Positions 7,119 through 12,424 of a stretch of 12,424 nucleotides of DNA are shown one piece after another. Source of the DNA: CAYJXJ01 sp964374095 (GTDB lineage: Bacteria; Elusimicrobiota; Elusimicrobia; UBA1565; UBA9628). The stretch covers positions 1 to 12,424 of the forward strand of contig CAYJXJ010000140.1 in NCBI GenBank assembly GCA_964374095.1. The letters run 5' to 3'. Positions within the stretch are counted from its first letter, which is position 1. Each line of letters starts with the position of its first letter. A program made the translations under genes and the position numbers. The notes under the pieces were generated by a model. That model saw nothing but the letters and a program-made list of their open reading frames with translations, did no database searches and was not told where the DNA came from.

Positions 7119-7165
7119 GGTGGGAGGTCCCCACCAAGCTCTCCGCTACCTCCACCGATGGAGGT
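7119..7165. other. Two adjacent stem-loops in the junction
   Basis: GGTGGG (7119-7124) pairs with CCCACC (7130-7135) around AGGTC. Then ACCTCCA (7148-7154) pairs with TGGAGGT (7159-7165) around CCGA. The first has six pairs and the second seven. Neither has a T-run. They could act as weak transcription barriers or be parts of a subterminal region of a mobile element; the sequence does not decide. Confidence 0.3.
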
Positions 7166-7374
7166 GGCAGACGATCGGCGGCCGAGGGGAAGCGCGCCAC
7201 ACGGGGCGGGGAATAGGCCCTAAGTCCTCGGCTGGGTGGGCCGCATTCCGGGACCGACTTGGCCCCAAGAGCCTATACGTGATCGTCGCGCGGGCGTACC
7301 CGAAGGGCTTCGCGCTCAACCCGTCCACGCGCACGGCCGAAGCTCGCCCGGAGGAACGCGTTGGCGGCCGTTCG

Positions 7375-7833
7375 ATGGCTCGTGGCGACAGGATTCGGGT
7401 CGTCGGCTACGACGCGTATGGCCTGCCGATCTACGACTGGGAGCTCTCCGCGCGCTGCGGCTACTACTCGGTGCTGCGCTCGGGCTGTCCGTTCTACGGT
7501 TACTCGTCGTACGGGTCTCCGTACTACGGGTACTCACCGTACGGCTACCCGTATTACGGCTACGGGTACCGCTACGGCGGCGGGTACGGATATGGCTACG
7601 GGTGGTATCCGGGCACCCAGCCCGTGGTCGTGGTGGTACAGAGTTCGCAGCCCACCCGGGAGCGTGGGCGCGTCGTCAACGGTCGCGGATATTCACAAGG
7701 CGATCGGACGACGACTTCCGGACCTTCGTCGTCGACGACGCGGTCGGGCTCGTCCGGGTCGTCCGGGTCGTCCGCCGGCAGTTCGGGGGCGAGCGCGAGC
7801 TCGGGCCGCACGGCGGTGCCACGCAAGCCGTAG
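7375..7833 (+). CDS. Tyr/Gly-rich low-complexity protein, possibly N-terminally truncated
   Basis: From ATG 7375 this frame encodes 152 residues. Residues 4-24 (RIRVVGYDAYGLPIYDWEL) look like a small ordered segment. Residues 28-39 contain two cysteines (C28, C38). Residues 41-80 are almost entirely Tyr, Gly, Ser and Pro in YGYS/YGYP/YYGY units, ending GWYPG. A VVVVV strand lies near 85, and the tail (about 101-145) is Ser/Thr/Gly-rich. The repeats use mixed synonymous codons (TAC and TAT, several Gly codons), which suggests selection on the protein rather than simple DNA slippage. Proteins of this style are often envelope or lipoprotein components, yet no signal peptide is visible at this start or upstream in frame. 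A GGAGG at 7350-7354 is 20 bases from the ATG, too far to fit well. The true 5' end may have been lost at the junction. I recognise no family. Confidence 0.5.
   Translation: MARGDRIRVVGYDAYGLPIYDWELSARCGYYSVLRSGCPFYGYSSYGSPYYGYSPYGYPYYGYGYRYGGGYGYGYGWYPGTQPVVVVVQSSQPTRERGRVVNGRGYSQGDRTTTSGPSSSTTRSGSSGSSGSSAGSSGASASSGRTAVPRKP
7494..7612 (+). repeat. Degenerate TACGG/TAC-rich tandem repeat encoding Tyr-Gly units
   Basis: About a dozen imperfect repeats of TACGG, TACGGGT and TACGGCTAC run through this segment and encode the YGYS/YGYP tract of the 7375-7833 gene. Variation at third codon positions shows the copies are old or maintained at the protein level. Such tracts can expand or contract by slippage and can also misassemble. 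Confidence 0.7.
7750..7776 (+). repeat. Three 9-base repeats encoding Ser-Ser-Gly
   Basis: TCGTCCGGG occurs at 7750-7758 and 7759-7767, followed by the variant TCGTCCGCC at 7768-7776. They encode part of the Ser/Gly-rich tail of the Tyr/Gly-rich protein. Here, unlike the Tyr/Gly tract, the first two copies are identical, consistent with recent slippage. Confidence 0.75.
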
Positions 7834-7841
7834 GCCGCCCG

Positions 7842-10118
7842 TCAGCCCCCCGCGCCGATCTGCCGCGTGAACTTCACCACCAGCGCGCGTGACTGCGGCC
7901 GGATCCACGAGAACACGCCGTCGGCCTCCTCGCCGTCGTTGAACACGACGTAGAGGCCGGTGCCGGCCGTGTTGAGCCACCCGAAGCGCGCGTTCGCCGT
8001 CCAGGCGCGCGCTTCGTCGTTGTATTGCGTCAGCGTCTGGAGAAAGACGCGCGGGGTGAAGAAGTAGCCGAGTCGCAGGCCGTAGAGCGCGCGGACGAAA
8101 CCGCCCTGCTCGAGGCGCACATCGTTGTAATTCGTGACGAGCGAGGCCGTAGTCGACGCGCCATGGCGCCAGGTGAGCGTGGTCGCGGTGCTGCTGCGCG
8201 TGCCGTTGTAGAACGGGCCGAAGTCGCCGCGAAAGGTCAGCGAGAGCGGCGCGCTCGGGTCGGTGCTCCAGTCCCATCCGAGCACGGCATAATCGTAAGA
8301 CCCCGCGGGAAGCGTGACGTTCTTCGCGATCGCGAACGGCTTCTGCAGCCCCTCGTGGAAGATGTTCAGGTCCGGGCCGAGCCGCCCGCCGGACTTGAAC
8401 TCGACCTCGGTCATGTCGACGTGCAGCCAACCGCTCTGGCGATAGCCGTCGAACCCGTGGTACTCGCGGATGCTCACGTGGGGGTTCCAGACGAGCACGC
8501 GCTTCCAGCCCGGGTTCCTCACGAAGCGCATCACCATGAGCTCGACGTACCGGTGGCCCGCCGTGCGCCCGAGGAACCCGACTTCGGGGTTGAAGTCGCC
8601 TCCGATCTGCAGGACGCGGAGGTTGTTATTCCAGTCGCGCGTGAGATAGCTGGCGCGGGCGCTGTATCCGAAGTCGTCGCCGCGCCTCCCCGGGGTCTCG
8701 GTCTTCGCTCCCCAGACATCGATCGTCCAGCGATCATCGAGTCCGATGCGGGCATCGGCGCCAATGGTGAGGTTATATTCGCCACCTTGGACACGCGTCC
8801 GTCGTTCGACGGCAATCAGGCCGATCCGTGAGCGGCGCGAGACCTCGCGCAGCACGCGCGCGACGCCGTACGACTGGCCCGGCTGACCCGAGCTCGCGGG
8901 ATCGGTGACGATGCCGAGGAGTCCGAGGGTGGTGCCACCGACGCGCCCGGACACTCGCGCCCCGCCCACGATCGGCACGGGCGTTCCGGTCGAGTCGATG
9001 CCGATACGGCGGCTGAAGAAGAGGTCCACCGCCTGCGGCGTGCCCGCCGAATAGGTCCCCGCGTTCTCGAGAAAGAAGGGCCGCTTCTCGGGGAAGAAGA
9101 TGGGGAAGCGCGTGAGGTTCGTGCGCTGTTCGTCCACCTCGACCTGCGCGAAGTCGGTGTTGTACGTGACGTCGAGCGTGAGGCTCGGCGTGAGGCCGTA
9201 TTTCGCATCGGCCCCGGCCTCGCCCTGCCAGCTCGCGCGCGCGTCCACGAGATAGTCGCGCCGACCCGAGGAGAGCACATACGGCGTGACCGTGGCGACG
9301 CGGCGGACAGTCACTTCGATGCCCTCGAGCGTGCCCGCCAGCGACATCCGGTAGCGGTTGAACTGGCGCGGAATGAACGACCAGAACGCCTCCTCATTGT
9401 TGCGCCGGATCATGCGCACCAGGTTGAGCCCCCACGTCTGCCGCGCGCCGGCCCCGTAGCGCAGCGTCGAGAACGGGATGCGCATCTCCGCGTACCAGCC
9501 GAGCGAATCGGTCGACGTGGCGACCGTCCAGCTGCCATCCCAGTTGAGGTTGAAGCCGCCCATTGCGCCCACCTGCGCGCGATTCATTCCCGTCTGGAAG
9601 ACGCCGCCTCCCTCGCCCTCACGGATGATCTGGCCGTCGTACTCGATCCCCGCCGGCGTGGTCGCGAAGATGAAGCCGTTCTGCCGGTCGTGATACGTGT
9701 CGAGAATGACCGCGAAGTAGTCGCTGTTGGTGAGCGTGCCGTCGCGGACCTTCTCGCCCGGCACGATGCCGGCGGGACTCCGGTCGTAGAGCCAGGCGCC
9801 GACGTAGAGGGCCTCCTTGTCCGTGAGGATGCGCACGATGGTCCGCTCGCTCACCGGCGCGCCTTCGGCGGGTTCCCGCTGGAGCAGGTCGCCCAGCGGC
9901 TCGGCGGCGGCCCACGCGGCTTCGTCGAGACGGCCGTCGATCGCCGGCGGCGCCGTTACCGTGAGCGCCGTCCCCGAGCGCGCTGCGCGCGAGGCGCGCG
10001 TGTCAGCCGTGCCCGCGGCGTTCTGCGACCGCGCGGCGATCGGCACCCCGAACCCGATGGCCAGGCCCGCGGCAAGGCAGGCGGAGGCGAGTGCGGAGCG
10101 GCGTGATGGAGAAGTCAC
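7842..10118 (-). CDS. CBM9-like / DUF5916 outer-membrane protein
   Basis: From GTG 10118 this encodes 758 residues. A signal peptide is evident: SRR, the hydrophobic ALASACLAAGLAIGFGVPIA stretch, then AARSQ at about residues 28-32. A CBM9-like beta-sandwich follows at about 50-240, opening with APPAIDGRLDEAAW and containing LYVGAWLYD, DYFAVILDTYHDRQNG and FATTPAGIEYDG. The rest is a long strand-rich DUF5916 region, probably an outer-membrane barrel, with the family hallmark RFPIFFPEKRPFFLE near residues 330-350 and DLFFSRRIG soon after. Members are common in Gemmatimonadota and Bacteroidota. Their function is not established; glycan binding is suggested only by the N-terminal domain name. The frame is open to ATG 10199, but that extension overlaps sixA and precedes the signal peptide; GTG 10133 is an alternative start. 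No strong Shine-Dalgarno is seen. It is divergent from sixA (52 bases) and convergent with the 7375 gene (8 bases). Confidence 0.9.
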   Translation of the reverse strand: MTSPSRRSALASACLAAGLAIGFGVPIAARSQNAAGTADTRASRAARSGTALTVTAPPAIDGRLDEAAWAAAEPLGDLLQREPAEGAPVSERTIVRILTDKEALYVGAWLYDRSPAGIVPGEKVRDGTLTNSDYFAVILDTYHDRQNGFIFATTPAGIEYDGQIIREGEGGGVFQTGMNRAQVGAMGGFNLNWDGSWTVATSTDSLGWYAEMRIPFSTLRYGAGARQTWGLNLVRMIRRNNEEAFWSFIPRQFNRYRMSLAGTLEGIEVTVRRVATVTPYVLSSGRRDYLVDARASWQGEAGADAKYGLTPSLTLDVTYNTDFAQVEVDEQRTNLTRFPIFFPEKRPFFLENAGTYSAGTPQAVDLFFSRRIGIDSTGTPVPIVGGARVSGRVGGTTLGLLGIVTDPASSGQPGQSYGVARVLREVSRRSRIGLIAVERRTRVQGGEYNLTIGADARIGLDDRWTIDVWGAKTETPGRRGDDFGYSARASYLTRDWNNNLRVLQIGGDFNPEVGFLGRTAGHRYVELMVMRFVRNPGWKRVLVWNPHVSIREYHGFDGYRQSGWLHVDMTEVEFKSGGRLGPDLNIFHEGLQKPFAIAKNVTLPAGSYDYAVLGWDWSTDPSAPLSLTFRGDFGPFYNGTRSSTATTLTWRHGASTTASLVTNYNDVRLEQGGFVRALYGLRLGYFFTPRVFLQTLTQYNDEARAWTANARFGWLNTAGTGLYVVFNDGEEADGVFSWIRPQSRALVVKFTRQIGAGG

Positions 10119-10150
10119 GCCGCAAAGATGCACGCGCGGCGGCGTGCGCG

Positions 10151-10156
10151 CATAAT
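10151..10156 (+). promoter_or_regulatory. Candidate -10 box of the sixA-like gene
   Basis: CATAAT matches TATAAT in five of six bases and lies in the 52-base divergent gap, in a locally AT-rich spot within very GC-rich DNA. Transcription would begin near 10163, only about eight bases before ATG 10171. That, with the missing Shine-Dalgarno, would make the transcript leaderless or nearly so. No convincing -35 lies 16-18 bases upstream. Confidence 0.35.
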
Positions 10157-10165
10157 TGCGGCGAC

Positions 10166-10175
10166 TGCATATGCA
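10166..10175. promoter_or_regulatory. Perfect palindrome over the sixA start codon
   Basis: TGCATATGCA is a perfect ten-base palindrome that includes the ATG at 10171-10173. It lies at the sixA-proximal edge of the divergent gap, next to the candidate transcription start. It could be a protein-binding half-site pair affecting both divergent genes, or chance. Confidence 0.25.
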
Positions 10176-10677
10176 CCTCCTCGTCATTCGCCACGGCATT
10201 GCCGAAGACTACGACGCGTTCGCGCGCACGGGGCAGCCGGACACGGAGCGTCCGCTCACGAAGGAGGGGCGCCGCAAGATGGCCGAGGTAGCGCTCGGTC
10301 TTCGCGTTCTCGTGCCGGGGCTGGACCTGCTCGCGAGCAGCCCGCTGGTGCGCGCGCAGCAGACCGCGGCGATCGTCGCGAAGGCGTATGGCGTGGACAC
10401 GGTGGAAACGACGGACGCGCTCGTGCCCGAGGCCGGGCCCGCGCGCCTCGCGCGCTGGGCCGCTCCGCACGCGGAGAAGGACGTCGTGGCCGTCGTGGGG
10501 CATGAGCCGAACCTGAGCACGCTCGTCACGTGGCTCGTTGCCGGTGTAGAGGACTCGCGCCTGGAGTTGAAGAAGGGCGGTGCGTGCCTCCTCGCGTTCG
10601 ACGGCGCGCCGCGCCGTGCGGGCGGCGTGCTGCTCTGGCTGCAGACACCGGCCTCGCTTCGACGCCTCGCGGAGTAG
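10171..10677 (+). CDS. sixA: SixA-type phosphohistidine phosphatase
   Basis: This is a small cytoplasmic histidine-phosphatase-superfamily enzyme of 168 residues, the usual SixA length. Visible motifs are the RHG at residues 7-9 (H8 as phosphate acceptor), RPLTKEGRRK at 27-36, SSPLVRAQQTA at 56-66 with the second phosphate-binding arginine R61, and GHEP at 109-112 with the second catalytic histidine H110. SixA proteins remove phosphate from phosphohistidine in phosphotransfer proteins; the E. coli enzyme acts on phosphotransfer histidines such as those of ArcB and the nitrogen PTS. The partner here is unknown because no kinase or PTS gene is in view. ATG 10171 gives the standard MHLLVIRHG opening; an in-frame TTG at 10156 would add five residues. 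Neither start has a Shine-Dalgarno. The gene is flanked by two minus-strand outer-membrane protein genes and probably stands alone. Confidence 0.9.
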   Translation: MHLLVIRHGIAEDYDAFARTGQPDTERPLTKEGRRKMAEVALGLRVLVPGLDLLASSPLVRAQQTAAIVAKAYGVDTVETTDALVPEAGPARLARWAAPHAEKDVVAVVGHEPNLSTLVTWLVAGVEDSRLELKKGGACLLAFDGAPRRAGGVLLWLQTPASLRRLAE

Positions 10678-10690
10678 GTCGTCGGCGTAC

Positions 10691-10720
10691 CGCGCGACCG
10701 CGCGGCGGCGCGGCCGCGCG
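10691..10720. terminator. Strong GC hairpin between convergent genes
   Basis: CGCGCGACCGCGC (10691-10703) and GCGCGGCCGCGCG (10708-10720) form a 13-position stem around a GGCG loop. There is one A-C mismatch in + strand RNA; in minus-strand RNA the same position is a G-U pair, so the stem is fully paired. It begins 13 bases after the sixA stop and touches the stop of the minus-strand barrel gene. No T-run follows on either side, so this is a terminator-like barrier, probably bidirectional, rather than a textbook intrinsic terminator. Confidence 0.55.
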
Positions 10721-12424
10721 TCAGCGCGGGAGCCAGCCCAGCAGATTCGACGGGACCGCTCCGGTGCGCGCGCGCCTGATGTCGGCCGGCTCGCGCCAGA
10801 ACAGGCGCGTCCGGTCCAGCGAGCTGATGCGCAGCTCCCACTTCGCGCCCTGCGCGGGATTGACGGGCAGCGCAACGTCAACTCGATACGTGCGTTTTCC
10901 TCCCGACGGGTAGGCGCCGAGCAGCGAGACGCCGACGACGCCGTGGAGTCCGGAACCACGCCCATAGGGCGCATCTCCCGCCCAGAGCTGTCCGGCGTCG
11001 GCGAAGCCCGCCACGGCGAGATCCGCGCGCGACCCGAACGGGCGAAAGACGCGCCGCTCCTCGAAGCGGGCGATCGCGCGGGTCCCGCCCGCGAACGTGG
11101 CGTGAGAGTGTCCCCGGAGCCCGCCCTCGCCGTCGCGGAAAGTGAGCTGCATCGGGAAGGAGAGGTCCCGCAGAGCCGCAACCTCCGCGCTCACCACGCG
11201 CGTCCGCACGGACGAGGGGCGCGAGTGCCAGATGAGATGGCCGTTCAGGACGACGCCGCGCCAGGCGTGGGACGCGGCATCGCGGCGCCCCTCACCCACC
11301 GCCCGGAACTGCAGAAACGACCTCGCGTGGCCCGCGCCCAGGTAGAGACTGCCCGAGACGAAAACGTCGCGCCCGGAGGGCAGCCCACTAGCGCTCGGGC
11401 CCGCGAGCGCGTCGAACTGCGCGCCAATCCCGACGTCCTGTGCGCCGGACAGGGCGTCGAAGCCGCGGACCGTAACGAACCGCACGGCGCGTATGCCGCC
11501 CACAGCCGCCACGCGCGTGACTGTGAACTCCGAGTAGCGCCCGTCGAGCTGGGCGTCTGCCGGTGCCGGCACGAGGCCGGTGTCCGAGACGATCACCGCG
11601 GACGAGGCGACGCGCACGTCCTCGCCGAGGAACGCCGCCCCGATGAGGCCCGCGGGTCCTCCGCCCGCCACGGGGTTGACGCGCGCGAGTAGCGCGGCGT
11701 CGAACGTCTGTCGGCGCACGTGGAGCGCGAGATCCTCACCCACCGGCCGCGCCACCCCGTAGTAGTCACTCGCGCCGCCGACGCCGGTATGGAATCCGCG
11801 GTACTGCAGCTCGGTCAGCAGCGGTTCCGAGAGTTCCAGCGCCCAGGCGTCGCCGAGGGGGTGCAGCGCGGCCCGCGCAGCGAGGGTCCAGGGCCGGCCG
11901 AAGGCGCCGAACTGTACGGCCCGGACACCCACGCCGTCGCGATACGCGAACCCGTTCTCGTAGCGCACCGCCACCGTCAGCCCGCGCCCGTCGAGGTTTT
12001 CGGTGCCGAGCGCGACCGTCGAGACGCTGCCGTGCCGCAGTCCGCCGCCGACGAGATATGGCACCTCGTCGATCGTCTCGACCTCGACCCGCACGCGGCC
12101 GGCCCCGTCCGGACGCGTGCGCACGGCGGCGTGCGCGAGGAAAGGCAGCTCGCGCAGGAGACGCTCCGACTCGCTCCGGTCGCGCTCGGTGCAGCGCCGG
12201 CCGACCGCGAGACGCAGGTATGCGGCGACCACCCGGGATCGCGTGGTGGCGTGGCGCGTCCGCTCCACTTGCTCGAGCACGCTGCGCACGCTCGAGGTGT
12301 CGGCGGATCGCGGGGGATGCGAGCGGATGTCGATCGCGCTCACCACGCGGCCGTCGCACTCCACCGATGCCGGGGCGCGCTGCGCGACGGCGGGCGCAGC
12401 GCTCGTCGTGCTGGCGGCAAGGAG
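10721..12424 (-). CDS. BamA-superfamily outer-membrane protein with a single POTRA domain (5' end outside window)
   Basis: The frame stays open to the window edge, so 567 residues are visible and the start lies beyond 12424. A GTG at 12364 is possible, but the residues upstream read LLAAS...SAAPAVAQ, the end of a signal peptide with cleavage likely after AVA. One POTRA-like domain follows (about residues 25-115): RVVSAIDIR as first strand and LRLAVGRRCTERDRSESERLLRELPFL as the helix-turn segment. RVRVEVETIDE forms the last strands. The only two cysteines, C23 and C78, both lie in or beside this domain and could form a disulfide. The rest is a barrel of roughly 450 residues with VRGF (319-322), matching the VRGF/Y motif in loop 6 of BamA/TamA/FhaC-type proteins. 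Family members insert or export outer-membrane proteins. Having one POTRA argues against BamA itself, and the role here is unknown. It ends against the hairpin at 10691-10720. Confidence 0.8.
   Translation of the reverse strand, partial: LLAASTTSAAPAVAQRAPASVECDGRVVSAIDIRSHPPRSADTSSVRSVLEQVERTRHATTRSRVVAAYLRLAVGRRCTERDRSESERLLRELPFLAHAAVRTRPDGAGRVRVEVETIDEVPYLVGGGLRHGSVSTVALGTENLDGRGLTVAVRYENGFAYRDGVGVRAVQFGAFGRPWTLAARAALHPLGDAWALELSEPLLTELQYRGFHTGVGGASDYYGVARPVGEDLALHVRRQTFDAALLARVNPVAGGGPAGLIGAAFLGEDVRVASSAVIVSDTGLVPAPADAQLDGRYSEFTVTRVAAVGGIRAVRFVTVRGFDALSGAQDVGIGAQFDALAGPSASGLPSGRDVFVSGSLYLGAGHARSFLQFRAVGEGRRDAASHAWRGVVLNGHLIWHSRPSSVRTRVVSAEVAALRDLSFPMQLTFRDGEGGLRGHSHATFAGGTRAIARFEERRVFRPFGSRADLAVAGFADAGQLWAGDAPYGRGSGLHGVVGVSLLGAYPSGGKRTYRVDVALPVNPAQGAKWELRISSLDRTRLFWREPADIRRARTGAVPSNLLGWLPR

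Larger units (their letters stand above)
7025..7374. other. Gene-poor junction between two dissimilar halves
   Basis: About 350 bases separate the left-half operon from the first convincing right-half gene. It contains a tandem TAGAAGGG duplication (7022-7037, overlapping the upstream stop codon), an insertion-sequence-end-like motif (7036-7060) and two small stem-loops (7119-7135 and 7148-7165). The + frame leading into the 7375 gene is open from 7057, but the residues it encodes are Arg/Gly/Trp-rich without a signal peptide or recognisable domain, so I do not treat it as coding. On either side gene order, strand arrangement and base texture change. The exact breakpoint cannot be placed by eye. 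Confidence 0.5.

Noticed and set aside
7114..7374. In-frame upstream extension of the Tyr/Gly-rich gene
   Set aside because: The residues are Arg/Gly/Trp-rich with no signal peptide, domain or ribosome-binding site. Only the loose PHQAL similarity was kept, as a junction observation.
7494..7612. Regularly repeated sequence considered as a CRISPR array
   Set aside because: The units are 5-10 bases long, contiguous and in coding phase, with no spacers.
7361..7870. Overlapping + frame starting at TTG 7361 with GGAGG at 7350-7354
   Set aside because: The ribosome-binding site looks attractive, but the product is an Arg/Thr/Ala-rich frame-shadow of the Tyr/Gly repeat and runs past the neighbouring stop into the convergent gene.
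10119..10199. N-terminal extension of the DUF5916 protein to ATG 10199
   Set aside because: It overlaps the start of sixA and precedes the signal peptide; GTG 10118 gives a normal export signal.
10003..11181. A 392-codon minus-strand frame across sixA
   Set aside because: It lies antisense to a gene with intact SixA motifs and overlaps both neighbouring genes. Its product is Arg/Ala-rich with no domain.

Overview
The window looks like two pieces of bacterial DNA from different backgrounds, meeting somewhere between about 7025 and 7375. Both are GC-rich. In bases 1-7024 every gene lies on the + strand. The recognisable genes are smc and a calcineurin-like phosphoesterase, and the others encode exported proteins I cannot name. 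The SMC N-terminal wording (a GPNGCGKSN P-loop followed by GEMSWKQLR) reminds me of Elusimicrobiota; this is from memory and only moderately sure. From about 7375 to the end the genes alternate in strand, CG dinucleotides become denser, and the contents (a CBM9-like/DUF5916 outer-membrane protein, a SixA-type phosphatase, a BamA-superfamily barrel) are typical of Gemmatimonadota or similar didermic bacteria. A chimeric metagenomic contig is the simplest explanation; recent horizontal transfer is the alternative.

Layout, left part: a sigma-70-like promoter with an extended -10 (73-101) drives smc (145-3678). A 92-base gap holds a long, nearly continuous RNA hairpin (3698-3749), followed by a metallophosphoesterase (3771-4541). 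A second promoter (4556-4584) precedes a secreted protein of unknown function (4664-5542). After a structured leader comes a probable two-gene operon: a basic 57-residue protein (5715-5888) whose stop codon overlaps the start of an exported, probably beta-barrel protein (5888-7024).

Junction, 7025-7374: about 350 bases without a convincing gene. It holds a short tandem repeat, a sequence resembling an insertion-sequence terminus (7036-7060) and two small stem-loops.

Right part: a Tyr/Gly-rich low-complexity protein (7375-7833), probably lacking its original N-terminus, converges with a gap of 8 bases on a 758-residue CBM9-like/DUF5916 protein (7842-10118, minus). That gene is divergent from a sixA-like phosphohistidine phosphatase (10171-10677), which has no visible ribosome-binding site and a palindrome over its start codon. 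A very strong GC hairpin (10691-10720) separates sixA from a convergent single-POTRA BamA-superfamily protein (10721-12424, minus) that runs off the window end.

Functionally the left part combines chromosome organisation (SMC) with envelope or secreted proteins. The right part is mostly outer-membrane and surface functions. I see no CRISPR array, rRNA, tRNA, complete transposase, phage gene or defence cassette. The observations most worth checking are the junction, the smc downstream hairpin, the coupled small protein and the single-POTRA barrel.
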